From positions 16,975 through 80,974 of the forward strand of contig CALKXD010000098.1 in the NCBI GenBank assembly GCA_938003855.1: a stretch of DNA of 64,000 nt, read 5' to 3'. Source of the DNA: an uncultured Granulosicoccaceae bacterium. Its GTDB lineage: Bacteria; Pseudomonadota; Gammaproteobacteria; Granulosicoccales; Granulosicoccaceae. The position numbers were made by a program, and so were the translations under genes. The notes under the pieces were generated by a model. It was given only the letters and a program-made list of their open reading frames with translations, was not told the DNA's origin and did no database searches. Positions 49,509 through 59,029 of the stretch are shown piece after piece. Every line of letters starts with the position of its first letter. Within the stretch, counting starts at the first letter, position 1.

Positions 49509-52433
49509 ATGGCTTCTACTGATACTGACACCTTCCGATCGCAACTGAGACAGTCCGTTACCGGTCGATGTGATTTCAGCGACGCCGCTATCGCAATGTA
49601 CACCAGCGATGCGTCGAACTACCGGCAAGTACCGCTGGGGGTGGTCTACCCTGCTTCAACTGACGATATCATCACAACCACACGCTTATGTCGCGAACAC
49701 GGCTTAGCGGTTCTGATGCGCGGCGGCGGTACATCGCAGAACGGCCAGGCCGTCAACAATGCCATTATTCTCGATTGCTCACAGCACCTGACGCGGGTGC
49801 TGGAAATTGACGTCGAATCCCGCAGCGCACTGGTTGAACCGGGCATCATCTGTGACTCTTTAAAAGCAGAAGCCGAGCAACACGGTTTGACCTGGGGACC
49901 CGACCCGGCCACCCACAGTCGCTGCACCCTCGGCGGCATGATCGGCAATAACTCCTGCGGGCCCCGCTCCATGCTGGCAGGGAAAACCGTAGAAAACGTA
50001 CTGGAGCTGGAAGTACTTACCTCGGACGGTACACGCTTCTGGGCTGGCCCGACCAGCGAGACAGAGCTTGCAAAAATCATCGCGCGCGGTGACAGACAAA
50101 GTGAAATCTACAGCGAGCTTAAAGCCATCCGCGATCAATACGCAGAGTCCATTCGCGAGCGCTACCCCGATATAAAACGCCGGGTGTCCGGCTACAACCT
50201 CGATCAACTGTTGCCGGAGAACGGCTTCAATGTCGCCCGTGCGCTGGTCGGCACCGAAGGGACCTGCGTCAGTATTCTGCACGCGCGACTGAACCTTATA
50301 GAAAATCCAAAACACAAACGCCTTGTTGTGCTTGGCTTTGCAGACATCTTCATCGCTGGAGACAGTGTACCCGAGATCATGCCTTTTAAACCGATCGCCA
50401 TGGAAGGTCTGGACTGGACTATCATCGGCGGCCTGATCGATCGCAACCTGCGCAAGGCCGAGGTCGCCATGCTACCGGAAGGTCGCGCCTGGCTGCTGGT
50501 CGAGCTGGCAGCCAATGACGAGGCAGCACTGCAGCAAACCTGCAATGCGTTCGAAGCCGCCATGAATACTTCAGAACGGGTACAGTCAGTGTTGCAGGTT
50601 AAAGACAGTGCGACCACCAGCGGCATCTGGAGCATTCGTGAGCAAGGAGCCTCTGCCACATCGATGAGCCTGAACCCGGAAGATCCTGACCCCGTCGTCG
50701 GCTGGGAGGACACCGCCGTTGATCCGATGCAACTCGGTGATTATCTGCGCGAGTTCAGTGCGTTGGTAGATCGCTTCGGCTACACCACCAGTCTCTACGG
50801 GCACTTCGGTGACGGTTGCATTCACGCACGAATTACCTTTGACACCCGCTCAACCAGCGGCGTCGAGCACTGGCGTAACTTCAGTACAGAACTGGCGCAC
50901 CTGATTGTCCGCTATGGCGGCTCGCTGTCCGGCGAGCACGGTGACGGACAGGCCAAAGCCGAGTTCCTGCCAATTATGTTCGGCGATGAACTAATCACCG
51001 CGTTCCAGCGCTTTAAAAAGATCTGGGACCCCGATCTGCGAATGAACCCGCACAAAGTTATAGACCCCTACCGCATGGATGAAAACCTGCGCTACGGACC
51101 GGACTACCAAACGCCAGAGATCACCACAGTAATGCAATTCAGCGAGGACATCGGTGGCTTTGGACGAACCACAGAACGCTGTATCGGTATGGGAAAATGC
51201 CGCGCCAAAAGCGGCGCCATGTGCCCCAGCTATCAGGCCACCGGCGAAGAACGCTACTCAACACGCGGCCGCGCACATCTGCTTCATGAGCTAGTACGCG
51301 GAGATCTAATAAAAGACGGCTGGAAAAACCACGATATTGCAGATTCTCTGGAGCATTGTCTGTCATGTAAGGCCTGCAAAGTGGAATGTCCGACACAAGT
51401 CGACATTGCCGCCTACAAAGCCGAATTTATGGCCAGACACTACAAAAACAAAAGACGCCCCGTGCAGCACTACGCGCTGGGCCATATCGGCACACTGCTG
51501 CCACTGATGACAAAATTCCCGCGCCTGTCCAATACACTGCAAAGCGGCTTCAGCGGCAGACTCATGCAACGTCTGCTAGGCCTTGGTACCGAAAAAAAGA
51601 TACCCCGGCTGGCACCGCAGGCATTCAGTCAGTGGGCGCATCAAAACGCCGACCGGCAGGATGAAAATTTCCTCTGGTTCGGTGACCAGGCCCATCCCGC
51701 CGTGGTGCTTTGGAACGACAGCACCAACAATGCGTATCGACCACAACTACTGCAAAGCACCGTAAAGGTCCTGCAAAAGAGCGGCAGACAGGTAGCAGTG
51801 GCCAGGCAGCACTTTTGTTGCGGCAGACCACTCTATGAATATGGCTACCTTGATCAGGCGGCAAAGCAGCTGGCACACATACTCAACGGCTTTCACCAGG
51901 CACTGCCTGCCGATGCCGCCGTGATCGTGCTGGAGCCTTCCTGCCTGTCGGTGTTTAAAGATGAACTACTGAAGCTCTACCCCAACGATAAACGCGCGAC
52001 TGATTTATCAACGCGAACACGCACTCTGACCGACTACCTCAGCGGCACTGATCTGCGCCTTGCCCGCACCTTGCCACAGGGCGTCATGCATATTCACTGT
52101 CACAGTAAAGCGACCGGATCGCCATCGCACGAGCGCGACTGGATGGCCCGATGCTTCCAGCAACTGCAGGAACCAGAGAGCGGCTGCTGTGGTATGGCAG
52201 GCACCTATGGACTGAAAAACAACACCCGCCGTATTGGTCAATGGCTGTTTAACCGGCACCTGCGCCCGGCAATTGAAAAGCTCGACAGCGGCAGCATTGT
52301 TGTCGCCGATGGCTTCAGTTGTGCCGAGCAATTTTCCACATCCGCAAGCCAGCAAGGCTTGCAGGTACTACATCCTATAGAAGTGATAGAACTCTGCCTT
52401 GACCGCAGCCCCTTGCAAAGCGATGCCGGCTAG
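49509..52433 (+). CDS. FAD-linked oxidase (GlcD/DLD-type) fused to Fe-S/CCG-domain oxidoreductase
   Basis: 974 aa; 'PASTDDIITTTRLCREHGLAVLMRGGGTSQNGQAV' FAD_binding_4; 'CIGMGKCRAKSGAMCPSYQATGEE', 'CLSCKACKVECPTQVDIAAYKAEF', CCGRPLYEYG and CCGMAG. Confidence 0.93.
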   Translation: MASTDTDTFRSQLRQSVTGRCDFSDAAIAMYTSDASNYRQVPLGVVYPASTDDIITTTRLCREHGLAVLMRGGGTSQNGQAVNNAIILDCSQHLTRVLEIDVESRSALVEPGIICDSLKAEAEQHGLTWGPDPATHSRCTLGGMIGNNSCGPRSMLAGKTVENVLELEVLTSDGTRFWAGPTSETELAKIIARGDRQSEIYSELKAIRDQYAESIRERYPDIKRRVSGYNLDQLLPENGFNVARALVGTEGTCVSILHARLNLIENPKHKRLVVLGFADIFIAGDSVPEIMPFKPIAMEGLDWTIIGGLIDRNLRKAEVAMLPEGRAWLLVELAANDEAALQQTCNAFEAAMNTSERVQSVLQVKDSATTSGIWSIREQGASATSMSLNPEDPDPVVGWEDTAVDPMQLGDYLREFSALVDRFGYTTSLYGHFGDGCIHARITFDTRSTSGVEHWRNFSTELAHLIVRYGGSLSGEHGDGQAKAEFLPIMFGDELITAFQRFKKIWDPDLRMNPHKVIDPYRMDENLRYGPDYQTPEITTVMQFSEDIGGFGRTTERCIGMGKCRAKSGAMCPSYQATGEERYSTRGRAHLLHELVRGDLIKDGWKNHDIADSLEHCLSCKACKVECPTQVDIAAYKAEFMARHYKNKRRPVQHYALGHIGTLLPLMTKFPRLSNTLQSGFSGRLMQRLLGLGTEKKIPRLAPQAFSQWAHQNADRQDENFLWFGDQAHPAVVLWNDSTNNAYRPQLLQSTVKVLQKSGRQVAVARQHFCCGRPLYEYGYLDQAAKQLAHILNGFHQALPADAAVIVLEPSCLSVFKDELLKLYPNDKRATDLSTRTRTLTDYLSGTDLRLARTLPQGVMHIHCHSKATGSPSHERDWMARCFQQLQEPESGCCGMAGTYGLKNNTRRIGQWLFNRHLRPAIEKLDSGSIVVADGFSCAEQFSTSASQQGLQVLHPIEVIELCLDRSPLQSDAG

Positions 52434-52474
52434 CGCGACGGGTATTTTTCTTTCACGACACTAATGAGACCGCT

Positions 52475-53050
52475 ATGAAAACTGTTTGCCTGTTGGGCAG
52501 CCCACGGCGCGATGGCAACAGCGATACGCTCGCACAGCGTTTTACCACCACCGCGCAAACCCACGGCGCTTCAGTGCAGACCTTTGCACTTGCATCGCTC
52601 TCCTACAACGGCTGTATAAACCTGTTTCAGTGCAAAAACGGGTTGCAGCATTGTGGACAAAACGATGACCTCACCGCGGTGCTGGATGCTATTGCCGGAG
52701 CACAGGTACTGGTGCTCGCCAGTCCGATCTACTTTACCGGCCTGAGCGGACAGTTGAAGCTGGTCATTGACCGCATGTTTTCCTATTTTGTACCGGACTA
52801 CCCGACTGCCGCTATCAAGAGCCGGTTGTCCCCAGGCAGACACCTGGTATTGTTACAAACACAGGGAGAGCCTGAGGACAAATACGCCGACCTGCTGGAT
52901 CGCCACTCAGCAGGCTTCATTGGCCTGGGCTTCGACAACCTCCACCTGGTCAGAGCCTGGGGCGTCAGAGAACCGGGTGAGGTTAATAACCACCGGCAAT
53001 TCCTGCAGCAATGCGATGCGGTCGCTGGACAGATCTACCAGCCAGCGTGA
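52475..53050 (+). CDS. NAD(P)H-dependent FMN reductase / iron-sulfur flavoprotein-like
   Basis: 'VCLLGSPRRDGNSDTLAQRF...DAIAGAQVLVLASPIYFTGLSGQLKLVIDRMF'. Confidence 0.87.
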   Translation: MKTVCLLGSPRRDGNSDTLAQRFTTTAQTHGASVQTFALASLSYNGCINLFQCKNGLQHCGQNDDLTAVLDAIAGAQVLVLASPIYFTGLSGQLKLVIDRMFSYFVPDYPTAAIKSRLSPGRHLVLLQTQGEPEDKYADLLDRHSAGFIGLGFDNLHLVRAWGVREPGEVNNHRQFLQQCDAVAGQIYQPA

Positions 53051-53158
53051 GTACCGACAGTATTCGCCAAGCCGGTTTGAATTTACCAACGACAGAGCTT
53101 GCGGATGCGATGACTAACCGAACGCATGATGTCTGTGCTGGTCGTTGCAGAAAACACT

Positions 53159-53173
53159 GGCACCACTGGTGCC
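53159..53173. terminator. Possible bidirectional terminator between convergent genes
   Basis: GGCACC-ACT-GGTGCC stem between convergent CDS; short T run downstream on + strand. Confidence 0.35.
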
Positions 53174-53182
53174 GGTGCCGTG

Positions 53183-54040
53183 TTATATCGTTTTTTCGGC
53201 CATCCTGCCCGATACATAGCCCATCGATCGAAGTACTCGCGTACACGCCTGCAGCATAGGCACGTGGGTGTCTTTAAGTATCGCTACCCGGTCGAAGCGG
53301 TTTTCATCCCGGTTAACAGCGCCCCGCAGCGCCTCACCAAACGCCATACGCAACTCGGTGCCGATATTGTACTTGCAGATACTCGAGGAATTCGCCAGTG
53401 CGATTCGCTGCGCTACCGGCACACCGGACCCCCCGTGAATCACCAACGGGACGTCGGTTACTTTTTCTATCGCTCTGATACGCGGCTCATCCAAACCACC
53501 CGAGGTGTCTTGTTGCAGGTGCACATTGCCGACAGAAATCGCCATGGCATCGACGCCGGTCTGGCGGGCAAACCTGGCGGCCTCGACGGGGTCGGTGCCT
53601 GCCGACGCCTCTCCCTCGGCGTACCCGACAAAGCCTATTTCCCCCTCGCAGGAAATAGACGCCTGATGCGCAAGTTCGGCAATAGCAGCGGTCTCGTCGA
53701 TATTCTGTGCCAGCGGCTTACGCGATCCGTCAAACATCACAGACGTAAATCCACACTCCAGCGCCTCGCGACACTCATCGAAGGTATACCCGTGATCAAG
53801 GTGAGAAACCACCGGCACCGTGGCTTGCTCGGCCAGATACCGGAACATACTGCCGAGCACCGGTAGCGGTGTGTGCTCGCGGCAGCCGGGACCGGCCTGC
53901 AGAATAACAGGCACACCCTCGATTTCTGCTGCCTCGACGAAGGCGCACATATCTTCCCACCCCAGGGTCACCAGTCCTGCGACCGCATAACCGTCTCTAA
54001 GCGCCGGCTGCAAGACATCTGCGAGCGTTGCTACGGTCAT
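53183..54040 (-). CDS. iolJ: Class II fructose-bisphosphate aldolase family, IolJ-like
   Basis: 'VPVVSHLDHGYTFDECREALECGFTSVMFDGSRKPLAQNI', 'VPLVIHGGSGVPVAQRIALANSSSICKYNIGTELRMAF'. Confidence 0.85.
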   Translation of the reverse strand: MTVATLADVLQPALRDGYAVAGLVTLGWEDMCAFVEAAEIEGVPVILQAGPGCREHTPLPVLGSMFRYLAEQATVPVVSHLDHGYTFDECREALECGFTSVMFDGSRKPLAQNIDETAAIAELAHQASISCEGEIGFVGYAEGEASAGTDPVEAARFARQTGVDAMAISVGNVHLQQDTSGGLDEPRIRAIEKVTDVPLVIHGGSGVPVAQRIALANSSSICKYNIGTELRMAFGEALRGAVNRDENRFDRVAILKDTHVPMLQACTRVLRSMGYVSGRMAEKTI

Positions 54041-54879
54041 TTAAATTTGGCGATCATGTCTTTGATGCCCGGGATCGTTTCGATCTGATACGCATGGGTG
54101 GGCTGAAAAAACTGCACCAGAGATCGCTGCGTCAAACCACCGAGAATCGTAAAATAGTACATCTCATAGCCGGGTAAAGCGGCACACGGGTGGTAGCCCT
54201 TATCGAGGCAGATCGTTGATCCATCGACAATGTGGTAGGCATCGCCGGGTTCGTTATCAACACGCTGTAACATCTGCACGCCGGAGCCATGGTTAGGCTT
54301 GAAGCGAAAGTTGTAGGTTTCGTCGTGTCGGGTTTCATCAGGCAGACGATTGGTATCGTGCTTATGAGATGGAAAGCCTGACCAGCCACCCTGGCCTACG
54401 GTAAACAATTCACTGACCAGCAACCGGCCAACTTTACCGTGCTGCTTCTGCCCTAGAATATGTTTAATTTTACGATGTGTTTTTGTATCGTCAGAGCCGT
54501 ACTGGACCAGATCAAGATCAGCGGCACGCACCTCGAAGGGATCGAGTACTTCTTCAAACCGTGCGCCGGCAATAAAGGTCTCCGTGGCATCAGATACGCA
54601 GGAGATAATTACTTTTGCACCAGACGGAATGTACACACCTTCAGGTTCGCCGTCCCAGACATCGGCACCACGGTTACCTACACCCTTATAGCTGACACCC
54701 TCGAGCTCAATATCAACCGTACCGGTAGCCGGTACGATGCAGGTTTCATAATCCGGGACCTGGTACTCAAACGCCTGACCTTTTTCGAGCTTCACAATAT
54801 TAAAGTAGTTTAACGGCACAAGGCTATCGCCGGCATCCACTATTGGCTGATTGTTGTTGTTATAGGGTGCGATATGCAT
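54037..54879 (-). CDS. iolB: 5-deoxy-glucuronate isomerase
   Basis: 280 aa; 'GGWSGFPSHKHDTNRLPDETRHDETYNFRFKPNHGSGVQMLQ...HPCAALPGYEMYYFTILGG'. Confidence 0.9.
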   Translation of the reverse strand: MHIAPYNNNNQPIVDAGDSLVPLNYFNIVKLEKGQAFEYQVPDYETCIVPATGTVDIELEGVSYKGVGNRGADVWDGEPEGVYIPSGAKVIISCVSDATETFIAGARFEEVLDPFEVRAADLDLVQYGSDDTKTHRKIKHILGQKQHGKVGRLLVSELFTVGQGGWSGFPSHKHDTNRLPDETRHDETYNFRFKPNHGSGVQMLQRVDNEPGDAYHIVDGSTICLDKGYHPCAALPGYEMYYFTILGGLTQRSLVQFFQPTHAYQIETIPGIKDMIAKFK

Positions 54880-54891
54880 AAATCTGATCCT

Positions 54892-55872
54892 TTAAATTAT
54901 CTGTGGAGCCGGATGTGTTGCGAGGAACTCTTCCAGTTCGGTAGGGGTTGGCATCGCCGGTGCGCAACCTACGCGCGACACAACGATCGAGGCACAGGCA
55001 GAACCACGTAACACTGATTCCTCGAGTGCATAGCCATTTGCCAGTGATGCGATAAACCCGCCCATAAAGCTGTCGCCAGCCCCCGTGGGTTTCAGCGCGT
55101 CCACCGGATATATACCGGTGCGTATTTCATCTGTCGGGGTTATGGTGATAGCGCCTTTTTCCCCCATTTTATAGATCACAAGGCTGGCCGTGGTGTTGGC
55201 CAGTTCACGGGCTTTATCAAGACCACGATCATAATCACCGGCCATAAAACCGAACTCGACATCGTTGCCGATTATTATGTCGCACATGGCACCGGCACGG
55301 GAGTAAGTCTCTGCGGCATCTTCAGCAGACGGCCAGCTATACGGTCGGTAATCCACATCAAAGATAAGCGCCGCACCGGCAGCCCTGGCTAACGTAAAGG
55401 CGTGGAACGCCGCATCACGTGACGGCTGGGCGGCCAATACGGTACCTGTGGTAATGAGCGCTGAATAAGCACTGTAGTCAACGGCAGTGACATCGTCCCT
55501 GTTCATTTGAAAGTCTGCGGCGCCATTACGGTAGATGACGGTTTGATGATCCTCTACCCGGCTTTCCGAAACCGCCAGACTGTTACGGTATTCGCCGCCC
55601 TGTGATACGACGTATTGCGCATCAACGCCGTACCGTGCAAGTTGATTGCGACAGAAACGCCCGACAGCATCATCAGCAACTCTTGTCACCAGCGCCGCAT
55701 TGCCGCCGTGCTTTGCCAGTGCCACACAGATATTAGCCGACGACCCGCCTAGTGCCGCATAGAACTGCGTTGCGTCTTCAGTTTTGGTTCCCGGTGGCTC
55801 AGGATAGAAGTCCATGCCTGCGCGACCAATCACGACAAACGTATTGCGGGCCAGATCAGTCAGGTCAATCAT
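54892..55872 (-). CDS. iolC: PfkB-family kinase, second (stand-alone) 5-dehydro-2-deoxygluconokinase candidate
   Basis: 326 aa; 'VIGRAGMDFYPEPPGTKTEDATQFYAALGGSSANICVALAKHGG...PTGAGDSFMGGFIASL'. Confidence 0.88.
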   Translation of the reverse strand: MIDLTDLARNTFVVIGRAGMDFYPEPPGTKTEDATQFYAALGGSSANICVALAKHGGNAALVTRVADDAVGRFCRNQLARYGVDAQYVVSQGGEYRNSLAVSESRVEDHQTVIYRNGAADFQMNRDDVTAVDYSAYSALITTGTVLAAQPSRDAAFHAFTLARAAGAALIFDVDYRPYSWPSAEDAAETYSRAGAMCDIIIGNDVEFGFMAGDYDRGLDKARELANTTASLVIYKMGEKGAITITPTDEIRTGIYPVDALKPTGAGDSFMGGFIASLANGYALEESVLRGSACASIVVSRVGCAPAMPTPTELEEFLATHPAPQII

Positions 55873-55941
55873 TGGCTGATGCCCTGCAGCCAGTCGTCGA
55901 TGCCGTAATACTAAAGCGGGTATTGTTATGGCTCATACGCA

Positions 55942-57837
55942 CTACACGCCTCTGCGTTGCTTGGACCGGCTGGATTCCCAATCGATGTGAGCGGCGCGCA
56001 CTTTGTCATTAGAGGTTACGTGCGGTGTGCCGACCTCCCACCAGGTGTGCCCCTCTGTGGTCCAGCCGTCGAACGCGTCAACCTGCATGACAATAACGCT
56101 TGTGACATCGGAGGCTTTTGCGCGCTTGAATGCCTCGCCGAATTCAGTCGGGTTGGCGACGGTTTCAGCATGCGCCCCCATAGATCTGGCGTGCGCCTCA
56201 AAGTCCACGGCGAACGGCGTGTCAACCGTGGGGCAATCCTTGATCAGATTATTGAAGCTTTCGTTGCCGGTGTTGTTCTGCAGTTTGTTGATTACTGCAA
56301 AGCCGCCATTATCGAGCACTATGACAATTAACTTCTTACTGCTCAGTACAGATGAGTATATATCTGAATTCAGCATTAAATAGGAACCGTCACCGAGGAA
56401 CACTATGGTGTCCTGCTCCGGCTGATTTTCAGACTGCGCAATGCGGGCACCCCAGCCACCGGAAATTTCATAACCCATGCATGAAAATCCAAACTCTACA
56501 TCCACGGTACCAATGCCAAGCGTCCGCCAGTTTGCGGTTACTTCAGCCGGCAAACCACCGGCCGCGGCAACCACTCGATCTTCAGCGTCGCATAACGCAT
56601 TAACAACACCTATCGCCTGAGCGTACGAGTTTGGTCGGTTACCATAGGCCACATTAACAGCGACATATTCATCCCATTTTGCGCGCTGCGCGGCAGCAAA
56701 ACCGGTCCAGTCAGGCGGGCTTTTGTATTGACTGACCGCGGCGGTTAGTTCTTTGATGGCGAGCCTGGCATCCGCCACCACCGGCAGGGACAGATGCTTG
56801 CCGGCATCATGCCGCGCGGCATTGATCGATATAAACTTTGCATCAGCGGAAAAGGCCGTCCACGACCCGGTGGTAAAATCCTGCAAGCGGGTACCAATCG
56901 CCACGATGACATCCGCCTTTCCGGCTATGGCATTGGCAGAGTCTGATCCGGTAACACCGATAGGCCCGGTATTGAGTGGATGCGTGGCAAGCATGTTGGC
57001 GCGACCCGCAATAGTTTCGACGACGGGAATCTGGTGAGTCTCGGCAAAGGCCGTAAGCTCGGCCACCGCTTGCGAATATTGCACACCGCCACCCGCGATA
57101 ATCATTGGACGCTCGGCGGTACTGAGCAACGCCGCCGCGTCTTGTATTTCAAAGCTATCCGCACCACAGCGGCGGATGCGGTGCACTTTTTTGGCGAAGA
57201 ATGCTTCCGGATAATGATAAGTCCAGCCCTGCACATCCTGAGGCAGGCCCAGAAATGCCGGCCCGCAATCGGCGGGATCGAGCATGGTGGCAATTGCCGC
57301 AGGCAGCGATTGTATAATCTGGGCCGGGTGGCTAATGCGATCCCAGTAGCGAGTCACTGGTTTAAACGCATCATTAACACCAAACGTCGGGTCGTTGAAA
57401 TTTTCAAGTTGCTGCAGCACCGGGTCCGGCAGGCGGGTAATGAAGGTATCGCCGCACAGCAGCAACATTGGTAGACGGTTGGCGTGTGCCAGTGCCGCCG
57501 AGGTCAGCAGGTTTGCTGTGCCCGGTCCCGCAGATGCAGTGCAAAACATAAAACGCCTGCGGCAGTGGTACTTGGCATAACCCGCTGCAGCAAAGCCCAT
57601 GCTTTGTTCGTTCTGCCCCCGGTACAAGGGCAATGCGTCGCGATAGTCGTATAGCGCTTCACCAAGACAAGTCACATTGCCATGGCCAAAGATACCAAAG
57701 CCACCGCCAAACAAGCGCTGCTCTTTACCCTCTATGTCGATAAACTGGTTAGCCATCCAGCGCACAATCGCCTGCGCCAGTGTTAACTCAGTTGTTTGGT
57801 CTGCCATTGCCATTCTGTTTTCACCTTTATCGAGCAT
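55942..57837 (-). CDS. iolD: 3D-(3,5/4)-trihydroxycyclohexane-1,2-dione hydrolase (ThDP-dependent)
   Basis: 631 aa; 'LTLAQAIVRWMANQFIDIEGKEQRLFGGGFGIFGHGNVTCLGEAL', ThDP-binding 'FLGDGSYLMLNSDIYSSV'. Confidence 0.95.
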   Translation of the reverse strand: MLDKGENRMAMADQTTELTLAQAIVRWMANQFIDIEGKEQRLFGGGFGIFGHGNVTCLGEALYDYRDALPLYRGQNEQSMGFAAAGYAKYHCRRRFMFCTASAGPGTANLLTSAALAHANRLPMLLLCGDTFITRLPDPVLQQLENFNDPTFGVNDAFKPVTRYWDRISHPAQIIQSLPAAIATMLDPADCGPAFLGLPQDVQGWTYHYPEAFFAKKVHRIRRCGADSFEIQDAAALLSTAERPMIIAGGGVQYSQAVAELTAFAETHQIPVVETIAGRANMLATHPLNTGPIGVTGSDSANAIAGKADVIVAIGTRLQDFTTGSWTAFSADAKFISINAARHDAGKHLSLPVVADARLAIKELTAAVSQYKSPPDWTGFAAAQRAKWDEYVAVNVAYGNRPNSYAQAIGVVNALCDAEDRVVAAAGGLPAEVTANWRTLGIGTVDVEFGFSCMGYEISGGWGARIAQSENQPEQDTIVFLGDGSYLMLNSDIYSSVLSSKKLIVIVLDNGGFAVINKLQNNTGNESFNNLIKDCPTVDTPFAVDFEAHARSMGAHAETVANPTEFGEAFKRAKASDVTSVIVMQVDAFDGWTTEGHTWWEVGTPHVTSNDKVRAAHIDWESSRSKQRRGV

Positions 57838-57894
57838 CCGGCATAGTTACCGAATTTCAGGTTGACGGTTTGGAAACACCGAGGATACAATAAA

Positions 57895-57908
57895 TGCAAC
57901 CGGTTGCA
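57895..57908. promoter_or_regulatory. Candidate LacI/GalR-family operator TGCAACCGGTTGCA
   Basis: Perfect 14-bp palindrome with central CG in the divergent iolD/iolE intergenic region. Confidence 0.65.
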
Positions 57909-58105
57909 AACCAAATTCAACCCGCAAACACGGGTGCTAATCCCGGAGCTAATTCGATCCAGCGGTCAAATGCCAGGCAAAGCCGTGATAACTCGATCAG
58001 CCATAAGTGACCCCGCTTCGGTATTGTCACCCCGTGCGGTTAAACCCGTCTATCTTACTGTTTGCAGCAAACCAGCCCTTTAAACTTCTGAAGAGACAAG
58101 ACCAA

Positions 58106-58999
58106 ATGAGTATCAGAATCGGAAACGCCCCCTGCTCGTGGGGAGTCGAGTTTGCTAAAGACGAACGCAACCCAACCTGGCAGACTGTTCTTAAAGAATG
58201 TGCTGATGCTGGCTATACCGGTATCGAGTTGGGGCCGGTCGGGTTCATGCCTGAAGACCCCGCGCAACTGGGCGACGCCCTCGCCAAGCATAAGCTCGAA
58301 TTAATTGGCGGTGTCGTGTTCCGGGCATTCCACGACAAAGACCAGTGGGAAGATGTGCTCGACGGTGCAAAACGCACTTGCCAGGCACTAAAAGCTCACG
58401 GTGCCACGCATTTTGTTTTGATCGATTCCATCTCACCCCGCCGTGCACCCACCGCTGGTCGCGGCGGCGAAGCCGAGCAAATGGACAGCGCCGAGTGGAA
58501 CGCCTACCGCGAACGCATTGAGACCGTGGCAAAAATCGGTCGGGATGAATACGGTCTGATTCCCGAGATTCACCCGCACGCCGGCGGGTTTATGGACTTT
58601 GAACCAGAGGTTGAAAAATTACTCGCTGAAGTTGACGCAGACCTGCTGAAGATATGTATCGATACCGGCCACTGCACTTACGCGGGTTTCGATCCAGTCG
58701 CCTTTATGAAGCGCCATATGGATCGCATTACCTACGTCCACTTTAAGAATACCGACGCCAACGTCAGAGCGGCCGCCATTGCCAACCGAACCGGTTTCTA
58801 CGATGCCTGCGGCCAGGGCATCTTCTGCCACTTATCGGATGGCGAAGTAAACTTCCCCGAAGTCAGAGACTTACTGCTAAACGCCGGCTACGAAGGCTGG
58901 TGCACCATTGAACAGGACTGTGACCCGACGCTCGACCCCGACCCGCTTGGCGACGCACGTATTAACCGCCAGTATCTGCAATCGATCGGCTTCTCCTGA
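58106..58999 (+). CDS. iolE: myo-Inosose-2 dehydratase
   Basis: 'MSIRIGNAPCSWGVEFAKDERNPTWQTVLKECADAGYTGIELGPVGFMPED'; 'KICIDTGHCTYAGFDPVAF'. Confidence 0.93.
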   Translation: MSIRIGNAPCSWGVEFAKDERNPTWQTVLKECADAGYTGIELGPVGFMPEDPAQLGDALAKHKLELIGGVVFRAFHDKDQWEDVLDGAKRTCQALKAHGATHFVLIDSISPRRAPTAGRGGEAEQMDSAEWNAYRERIETVAKIGRDEYGLIPEIHPHAGGFMDFEPEVEKLLAEVDADLLKICIDTGHCTYAGFDPVAFMKRHMDRITYVHFKNTDANVRAAAIANRTGFYDACGQGIFCHLSDGEVNFPEVRDLLLNAGYEGWCTIEQDCDPTLDPDPLGDARINRQYLQSIGFS

Positions 59000-59029
59000 T
59001 CTTCGGATCTATAAAAACGGAATAACACA

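Noticed and set aside
53126-53866. 246-aa + strand ORF opposite iolJ
   Set aside because: Fully antisense to a clear class II aldolase gene, with no recognisable domain; antisense open frames are common in GC-rich coding DNA.
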